From positions 1 to 7,761 of the forward strand of contig JAIEEW010000140.1 of assembly GCA_029067255.1 (NCBI GenBank): a stretch of 7,761 nucleotides of DNA, read 5' to 3'. The notes below the pieces were generated by a model. That model was not told where the DNA came from. It made no database searches and worked only from the letters and a program-made list of their open reading frames with translations. This document shows, piece by piece, positions 1-4,398 of this stretch. The DNA is from Clostridia bacterium. Its GTDB lineage: Bacteria > Bacillota > Clostridia > Christensenellales > UBA3700. Every line of letters begins with the position of its first letter. The stretch's first letter is position 1. Position numbers and translations under genes: made by a program.

Positions 1-31
1 TTTATAAATAGTCAACAAGGAATTTTTGTTT

Positions 32-385
32 ATGGAAAAGAACGAAAAACAAATTTTTGACGAACACCAAGAAAAACAATCTAAACTTTTAAAAAAATAT
101 TTCCTTTGCCTTTTTTGCGGAATAGGAATGGCTTTTACTATTGTGGCAATCATTCTATTTTGTATTGATATCGAGAAAGAAATGCCGATTGTTTTTATAT
201 CGGTAGGTCTGTTTATGCTAGCGCTGGGAATAGTTCTTTACTTTGCAGTTCCAACAAAATATAGTTATGATAAATACAAATCCAGATTAAATAAATACGG
301 ACTTATGAATATTTACGAATTGAATGCAAAAATCATAGAACTTGAAAAGCGAATCGAAACGCTTGAAAATAGAGATAAACAATAA
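32..385 (+). CDS. Small two-helix membrane protein with C-terminal coiled coil, function unknown
   Basis: I do not recognise this 117-residue protein. It starts with a charged, Lys/Glu/Gln-rich stretch of about 22 residues. Two hydrophobic segments follow at about residues 23-45 and 52-73, joined by a very short acidic loop (DIEKEM), so it should form an inner-membrane helical hairpin. The tail is cytoplasmic-looking; residues 97-115 have Ile/Leu heptad spacing and alternating Glu/Lys, which predicts a short coiled coil that could drive dimerisation. The ATG at 32 is chosen because AAGGA at 17-21 lies about 10 bases upstream. An in-frame TTG at 26 would leave only about 4 bases to that site. 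There is no cleavable signal peptide and no catalytic motif. A TATAAA at 3-8 could be its -10 box, but the -35 region is outside the window. It is followed by a hairpin at 416-454 and appears monocistronic. Confidence 0.75.
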   Translation: MEKNEKQIFDEHQEKQSKLLKKYFLCLFCGIGMAFTIVAIILFCIDIEKEMPIVFISVGLFMLALGIVLYFAVPTKYSYDKYKSRLNKYGLMNIYELNAKIIELEKRIETLENRDKQ

Positions 386-415
386 AGTTTGTTTTAGATT
401 GATACTACTCTACCA

Positions 416-454
416 TAAAATGACCGACAAGAAACTAATCTATCGGTCATTTTA
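416..454 (+). terminator. Possible rho-independent terminator of the small membrane protein gene
   Basis: A perfect 12-bp inverted repeat pairs 416-427 with 443-454 around a 15-base loop. The stem core is GACCGA/TCGGTC and the right arm ends in a run of T (450-453). It lies 30 bases after the stop at 383-385. The long loop and short T run make it weaker than the terminator after the Sel1 gene. Confidence 0.55.
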
Positions 455-507
455 ACTTATCTACTTATTATACAGGCGCGTTAGAATAAAATCTTCCGCT
501 TTTATAC

Positions 508-536
508 TTTACTTTCGTAATCATCGGAGATATAAT
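508..536 (+). promoter_or_regulatory. Candidate sigma-70/sigma-A promoter of the Sel1-repeat gene
   Basis: TTTACT at 508-513 (4 of 6 matches to the -35 consensus) is 17 bases from a perfect TATAAT at 531-536. Transcription would start near 543, leaving a leader of about 24 bases before the ATG at 567. The ribosome site AAGGAT at 553-558 lies 8 bases before that start. Confidence 0.55.
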
Positions 537-566
537 AAATAAAATCTAATATAAGGATAAATAAAA

Positions 567-1751
567 ATGGATATCGAAAAACTAAAACTTGCCGCCGAAA
601 ATGGCGACGCGTCCGCGCAATGCAATTTGGGGAAAATTCTCTTACATATCGACTGCGACGATTCTGATATAAAAATGGATGCTAACGAAGGCGTAAAGTG
701 GCTTAAAACCGCAGCGAATACAGGATATGCGGAAGCCGAATTTAATTTAGGTCTTTGCTATCTTTACGGAATCGGCGTTGAAGAAAACTATAAAGAAGCA
801 TTCTCCTATACTCTTTCCGCAGCGCAAAAAGATTACGCTCCCGCGCAAAATAATATAGGCAATTTCTATGAAGAAGGAATTGGCGTCGACAAAAACGACA
901 ACGAAGCGTTTGAATGGTATAAAAAATCAGCCGAACAAGGCAACTGCGAAGGATTGCTTAATTTGGGCAACTGTTATAATGACGGAATAGGCGTAAGAGT
1001 TGATTTGCAAGAAGCCCTTAGATTGACCAAACTCGCTGCCGAACAAGGCAACGCAGACGCGCAATTTTCTGTCGGCTGGTATTACGATTATGCGCGCGGA
1101 GTAAAACGTGATATACAGGAAGCGCTCAAGTGGTACAGAAAAGCCGCCGAACAAAACCACGGAAAAGCAATGTGTTATATAGGCTATTGTTATCAAGAAG
1201 GCGACGGCGTAAAAGCCGATATTCAGGAAGCAATAAAATGGTACTTGGCTTCCATGCAACAAAATTATTTTCAGGCTTTCGTGAATATGGGATGTTGCTA
1301 TCAGTATGGAAACGGCGTGCCGAAAGATAAGACGAAAGCAGTTCAGTTATACTACGCGGCAGCGCAACTTGGAAGTACTGACGCGCTTTATAATCTCGGT
1401 ATATGCTACTCTAACGGTTACGGTGTTGAACAAAGCGATGAAAAAGCCGCTCAATTTTTCCTTGCGGGAGCAAACAAAGGCGACGACAAATGTCAGTATA
1501 TGATAGGAGTTTGCTACTGTTGCGGCGACGGCGTTGAGCAAGATTTTGATAAAGCAATAGAATTTTTGAATCTATCGGCGGATCAAGGCAACGACGAGGC
1601 TATGTATGCGCTCGGAGAACTTTATGAAGACGGTTTGGCAACTGAAGAAGACCTTGACGAAGCGGTTAAATATTATAAAGCCGCCGCTGCGGAAGGCAAT
1701 GAAGACGCTGTAAAAAAACTGAAAAAAAGAAAATTCAAAAGATACATGTAA
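567..1751 (+). CDS. Sel1-like repeat protein with ten tandem repeats
   Basis: This 394-residue protein is almost entirely a solenoid of Sel1-like repeats, a TPR-related fold of paired alpha helices. Ten units can be read: residues 15-54 (40 residues, with a small insertion), then nine exact 36-residue units starting at 55, 91, 127, 163, 199, 235, 271, 307 and 343. A basic tail (379-394, KKLKKRKFKRYM) follows. The unit consensus is roughly A..NLG.CY..G.GV..D..EA..WY..AA.QGN, which carries the Sel1 hallmarks LG..Y..G.GV and EA..WY..AA. There is no signal peptide or membrane segment, so it should be cytoplasmic. Proteins of this family act as adaptors or scaffolds that bind other proteins; the partner cannot be read from the sequence. 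Six repeats have Cys at the same position. The start follows AAGGAT at 553-558. It has its own promoter and terminator, so it is probably a single-gene unit. Confidence 0.93.
   Translation: MDIEKLKLAAENGDASAQCNLGKILLHIDCDDSDIKMDANEGVKWLKTAANTGYAEAEFNLGLCYLYGIGVEENYKEAFSYTLSAAQKDYAPAQNNIGNFYEEGIGVDKNDNEAFEWYKKSAEQGNCEGLLNLGNCYNDGIGVRVDLQEALRLTKLAAEQGNADAQFSVGWYYDYARGVKRDIQEALKWYRKAAEQNHGKAMCYIGYCYQEGDGVKADIQEAIKWYLASMQQNYFQAFVNMGCCYQYGNGVPKDKTKAVQLYYAAAQLGSTDALYNLGICYSNGYGVEQSDEKAAQFFLAGANKGDDKCQYMIGVCYCCGDGVEQDFDKAIEFLNLSADQGNDEAMYALGELYEDGLATEEDLDEAVKYYKAAAAEGNEDAVKKLKKRKFKRYM
729..1700 (+). repeat. 108-bp in-gene repeat array encoding Sel1 units
   Basis: The 36-residue units are visible as a 108-base period in the DNA. 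For example CCGAACAAGGCAAC occurs at 931 and 1039, and a close variant (CCGAACAAAACCAC) at 1147, exactly 108 bases apart each time. Elsewhere the copies have diverged at the base level while keeping the protein pattern. This implies old internal duplication kept by selection, not recent expansion. Confidence 0.85.
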
Positions 1752-1756
1752 ATTCT

Positions 1757-1788
1757 AAAACTCCGTCATATTTTTTGACGGAGTTTTT
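1757..1788. terminator. Bidirectional rho-independent terminator between convergent genes
   Basis: A perfect 12-bp inverted repeat pairs 1757-1768 (AAAACTCCGTCA) with 1776-1787 (TGACGGAGTTTT) around a 7-base T-rich loop. The GC-rich core CTCCGTCA/TGACGGAG runs into TTTTT at 1784-1788 on the plus strand, 5 bases after the Sel1 stop. On the minus strand the same stem also runs into TTTT, so it could stop leftward transcription from the 544-residue gene, although that stop lies about 140 bases away. Confidence 0.9.
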
Positions 1789-1830
1789 CGTTATAAGTAA
1801 ACGTCTATCCTAGTTTTCATTCATAATAAA

Positions 1831-1848
1831 ATTTATCGCTAGATAAAT
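1831..1848 (-). other. Weak AT-rich hairpin downstream of the 544-residue gene
   Basis: ATTTATC at 1831-1837 pairs with GATAAAT at 1842-1848 around a GCTA loop (7-bp stem). On the minus strand it is followed by TTTATTA. It could help end or protect the 3' end of the leftward mRNA, but the stem is AT-rich and it may be chance. The rest of 1790-1927 shows no gene. Confidence 0.25.
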
Positions 1849-1927
1849 AGTATTTTAGACACATGTCATTTTTAATGCGTTTATCAAAAAGTATCTTATT
1901 TAGACTTCTCTATTTTGTATTGATTTG

Positions 1928-3562
1928 TTAATCTGTAAATTCCATGGTTCTCACAGCATGTTCGAAAATAGGCGCCCAAAACCATCTGTCTTTGCCGAGA
2001 CAGTTCCAACTTCCTATTCCCTGCTTACCTTCCAAAGAAAAGAAGAACATTGCGTTGTATATAGGCTGATCTATCGCTGCCGTAATAAAGTTTATAAAAT
2101 AAATATTTTTGTTGGACTTAATAAGTTTTGCTTCTCCAAACTTGCCGGAGCGAAAGGTGTTTTTCAAAACGCTCAGCATTTGTTTGCCAAATGCAAATAC
2201 GTCTTCGTCTTTAAGCGAACCTGAAAAGTTTACGTTCAAATTTACGGTTGAATCAGGAGTGGTGTAAATATATCTCGGCGTGTTTACCGGATATTTTATA
2301 CGACGCATTTCATCCGACATAACGTCGAAGGTTTCGGGCATAACGGCAGTAATTTTACCGTCCACTATTCGCGCTCTTACAAACTTCACGTCTGGAAGTT
2401 CGCTTCCCTGTGGCATATCCGCTTGTATCGTCGCGTAGTCTATTCCGCTTACGTCATAGTTAAGAGCGTTGCCTTTTACGGCAAACGTTGTTCCGCACGA
2501 AGCGCAATAAGCAGTTTTTCCATTACTGTCAAGTTGAACCGGACTGCCGCATTGCGTGCATAAAAGCGCTTCTACGTTTTTCGCGCGTCTAATTTTTATT
2601 TCATCCGATTCGCCGCGAGCGTTTCCGCAAAACGCGCAAACGCCGTTTTCGTCTAACGCGCCGCCGCAGTCGGGACAAACGTTACCTTCAAGCCTTCCCG
2701 CATCGGAAATCTTTATGTTGATCTCTTCGTCAGACACTTTATCAACTGTGTCGCGCTTTGCCTTGCGCATAGGCTTCGCGTCGCCGTAGCGGAACTTGCG
2801 AGTTCCTTTTACGTATATTTCGCCTGAGCCGATGTTCCGCTTTTCGGCAATTACTTCAAATTCGTCTATCAAATTTGCGCTAAGCCTTTCCAAATATCCG
2901 TCGCTATCCTTATCTCTTAAATATGCGACGTAAACAATCTCTTGCTCTGTCTGTCTGCCGTTAACTTGTTCTAAACGAGTTTTAACAAAATAAGCGTGTT
3001 TATAATCAATAACGTCTAAAAATTCTGCCGGCGAGACTTCAACGTTGAACGCGGAATAACGGTCTGTAAGCGACGCCGCCCATCTTTGAAGTCTATGCGA
3101 TAGAATTATACTGTCGTATTCGTCAATCATTCCATGACGTTTGGCATAATTCTTTTTCAATATTTTATGCGCTTGCGCATATCCGTATTGCTCTGTGATA
3201 GCGTAACAATAATAGGCTTTTTTCTCGTCATAATAAGGGCTGTCTTTTTCGCCGTAAAGAAAACATCCCACAACGGCGCAATCGCAATTAAGGTTGTCAA
3301 GCGCGCTGTCAAAATATTTCAAATCCTGCTCGTCTAACGCATTTTCTCGCAAGCGCATTAAAGTATAATGCGCGCAAGCGTTGTCATCGCCGTTGGTCAA
3401 CATCTCCAACAGTTCCTTCTCTGTTGCATTGAAATAGTCGGCTGAAGATTTACAGTAAATAAATCTATCTTGCTCTGAATCGTAATTTATTATTTTCAAA
3501 TATTTTTTTGTAATTTTATCGCCAAATGTTTTTCCGATATTTCCCCGTTTTTCAACGCGCAT
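1928..3562 (-). CDS. Multidomain protein: Sel1/TPR-like helices, two zinc ribbons, C-terminal domain of possible PsbP/DcrB-like type
   Basis: I cannot assign a function to this 544-residue protein, but its layout is readable. Residues 50-140 look alpha-helical and Sel1/TPR-like (CFLYGEK...DEKKAYYCYAITEQYGYAQAHKIL). Residues 150-260 form a mixed alpha/beta domain containing YFVKTRLEQVNGRQTEQEIV. Two zinc ribbons follow, with Cys at 296, 299, 309, 312 and at 335, 338, 353, 356, each with CxxCG knuckles. The C-terminal 150 residues (about 395-544), with VNLNVNFSG, YNAMFFFSLEGKQ and GSWNC, alternate strands and helices. They remind me of PsbP/DcrB-like domains, which is inference from pattern only. 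There is no signal peptide or membrane segment, so it is probably cytoplasmic. The start ATG at 3562 follows GGGAAG by 6 bases on the minus strand and fits the strong promoter upstream. It is convergent with the Sel1 gene and probably transcribed alone. Zinc ribbons of this kind can be structural, so a nucleic-acid role should not be assumed. Confidence 0.85.
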   Translation of the reverse strand: MRVEKRGNIGKTFGDKITKKYLKIINYDSEQDRFIYCKSSADYFNATEKELLEMLTNGDDNACAHYTLMRLRENALDEQDLKYFDSALDNLNCDCAVVGCFLYGEKDSPYYDEKKAYYCYAITEQYGYAQAHKILKKNYAKRHGMIDEYDSIILSHRLQRWAASLTDRYSAFNVEVSPAEFLDVIDYKHAYFVKTRLEQVNGRQTEQEIVYVAYLRDKDSDGYLERLSANLIDEFEVIAEKRNIGSGEIYVKGTRKFRYGDAKPMRKAKRDTVDKVSDEEINIKISDAGRLEGNVCPDCGGALDENGVCAFCGNARGESDEIKIRRAKNVEALLCTQCGSPVQLDSNGKTAYCASCGTTFAVKGNALNYDVSGIDYATIQADMPQGSELPDVKFVRARIVDGKITAVMPETFDVMSDEMRRIKYPVNTPRYIYTTPDSTVNLNVNFSGSLKDEDVFAFGKQMLSVLKNTFRSGKFGEAKLIKSNKNIYFINFITAAIDQPIYNAMFFFSLEGKQGIGSWNCLGKDRWFWAPIFEHAVRTMEFTD

Positions 3563-3594
3563 AATTGACTTCCCGTATTTTATTTATCGTTGTA

Positions 3595-3623
3595 ATTATA
3601 TTACCAAATACGAATGTTGTCAA
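3595..3623 (-). promoter_or_regulatory. Consensus promoter of the 544-residue gene
   Basis: Read on the minus strand, TTGACA (3618-3623) and TATAAT (3595-3600) both match the sigma-70/sigma-A consensus exactly and are separated by exactly 17 bases. Transcription would start near 3588, giving a leader of about 25 bases before the ATG at 3562. This predicts strong basal expression unless a repressor acts on it. Confidence 0.85.
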
Positions 3624-3630
3624 CGGAAAC

Positions 3631-3653
3631 AAAAAAAGCGTCTTATGGACGCA
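3631..3653 (-). terminator. Rho-independent terminator of the mannosidase/190-residue gene unit
   Basis: On the minus strand GCGTC (3652-3648) pairs with GACGC (3642-3638) around a 5-base loop and runs straight into TTTTTTT (3637-3631). It lies about 115 bases after the stop of the 190-residue gene and just upstream of the promoter of the next leftward gene, so it insulates the two units. Confidence 0.75.
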
Positions 3654-3689
3654 TTGAGTTTTTTCAATTGATATCTAAACAAAAGACTG

Positions 3690-3737
3690 CGTTTATCGCT
3701 CAAATAAACGGGCAAAGACCTGCATTAAGCAAGTCTT
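3690..3737 (-). other. Two tandem hairpins in the 3' untranslated region
   Basis: On the minus strand, AAGACTTGC pairs with GCAGGTCTT (3737-3729 with 3723-3715, 9 bp including one G-T wobble, 5-base loop). Next, CGTTTAT pairs with ATAAACG (3710-3704 with 3696-3690, 7-base loop). The C-A mismatch at 3720/3732 on the plus strand becomes a G-U wobble only in minus-strand RNA, which fits a structure in the leftward transcript. They may slow 3' decay or act as weak terminators. Confidence 0.4.
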
Positions 3738-3767
3738 CTCATAATAAACACAAAGAAATCAATTATT

Positions 3768-4340
3768 TTATACAAGTTGCTCTATCCTACACTTTTGACA
3801 TAGCGGATAGGTTAATACAAACGATTCAATTGCGGTCTTCATCCGCTCGTAATTTGAGCCATAAAAATACAAAGATGTTTCTTTATCGCCTGTCCAAAAA
3901 CTGAATGTCGCCATGTCTTCGCCAATAAGTTTTATCAATTCGCTTACGACAAAATTTATATCGCAAGAATCGTATACTTCTTGACCTAAATCCGTTCCGT
4001 TAAGATAAATTGCCAAACCTTCCAAAGTACCAACAGAATACTCCTTGTCGCCTTCTTCGCCCAGAAAAAGTTTACTTCCTTTCGCCATGGGAAACTTTTG
4101 TACTAATTCAACTAATTCTTGCTCTTTATCCTTAAAATAATTTATATTTACATCGCACGAAAGCGGACCTTCTTCTTTAGTAAATTCCGTTCCGCCACCT
4201 TCCACTTCGCCTATTTTTTGCCTTTTCAATACCTTATCTATGTTATCTTCATAATACGCTACTCTTGCATTAGGTTGAAGGCGCATATTAAGTGAAAGCG
4301 TTGCGTACTCAACAGGTTGTTTCTTTCTAAAAAGTCCCAT
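3768..4340 (-). CDS. Conserved-looking hypothetical protein, 190 residues, downstream of the mannosidase
   Basis: I cannot name this family with confidence. The protein starts MGLFRKKQP and has no signal peptide or membrane segment, so it should be cytoplasmic. A conserved-looking turn GEVEGGGT lies at 44-51. The pattern ALIYLNGTDL-like (EGLAIYLNGTDLGQEVYDSCDIN in the middle) suggests alternating strands and helices, and the end carries CQKC (C181, C184) before IEQLV. Two in-frame ATGs exist. I prefer the second, at 4340, because GGAG (in ATGGAGAAGATCATG) lies 6 bases before it. The first, at 4352, has only a weak A-rich site and would add MEKI. It lies 58 bases downstream of the mannosidase stop on the same strand with no clear terminator between, so the two are probably co-transcribed. 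That context does not by itself show a role in glycan use; small proteins like this are also found as immunity or stress proteins. Confidence 0.8.
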   Translation of the reverse strand: MGLFRKKQPVEYATLSLNMRLQPNARVAYYEDNIDKVLKRQKIGEVEGGGTEFTKEEGPLSCDVNINYFKDKEQELVELVQKFPMAKGSKLFLGEEGDKEYSVGTLEGLAIYLNGTDLGQEVYDSCDINFVVSELIKLIGEDMATFSFWTGDKETSLYFYGSNYERMKTAIESFVLTYPLCQKCRIEQLV

Positions 4341-4358
4341 GATCTTCTCCATTTTTCT

Positions 4359-4377
4359 TTAGTAAAACAATTACTAA
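4359..4377 (-). other. AT-rich hairpin in the mannosidase / 190-residue intergenic gap
   Basis: A perfect 7-bp inverted repeat, TTAGTAA and TTACTAA on the minus strand, surrounds a 5-base loop (TTGTT) just before the upper ATG of the 190-residue gene. No T run follows, so it is not a normal terminator. It may tune expression of the second gene or mark an RNA-processing site. Confidence 0.35.
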
Positions 4378-4398
4378 TCAAGAAATATCGTCTTAGTA

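Noticed and set aside
26..31. TTG at 26 as start of the small membrane protein
   Set aside because: The spacing to AAGGA is only about 4 bases, while the ATG at 32 has near-ideal spacing.
927..1262. Open frame on the minus strand inside the Sel1 gene
   Set aside because: It is antisense to a strongly patterned coding gene, has no ribosome site and shows no recognisable protein.
729..1700. Regular 108-base repeats, possible CRISPR or minisatellite
   Set aside because: The period is exactly 36 codons in frame and encodes Sel1 units; there are no identical short repeats with unique spacers.
3583..3593. 11-base string ACAACGATAAA shared by the leader of the 544-residue gene (minus strand) and the lipoprotein leader (7600-7610)
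   Set aside because: Several 11-base matches are expected by chance in A+T-rich DNA of this length, and no symmetry suggests a binding site.
3616..3624. GTTGTCAAC palindrome over the -35 box of the 544-residue gene
   Set aside because: Most of it is the TTGACA consensus itself, so the symmetry needs no operator to explain it.
3614..3904. Plus-strand open frame over the 3' end of the 190-residue gene
   Set aside because: It overlaps a promoter, a terminator and the end of a convincing minus-strand gene; the product is low-complexity with no family features.
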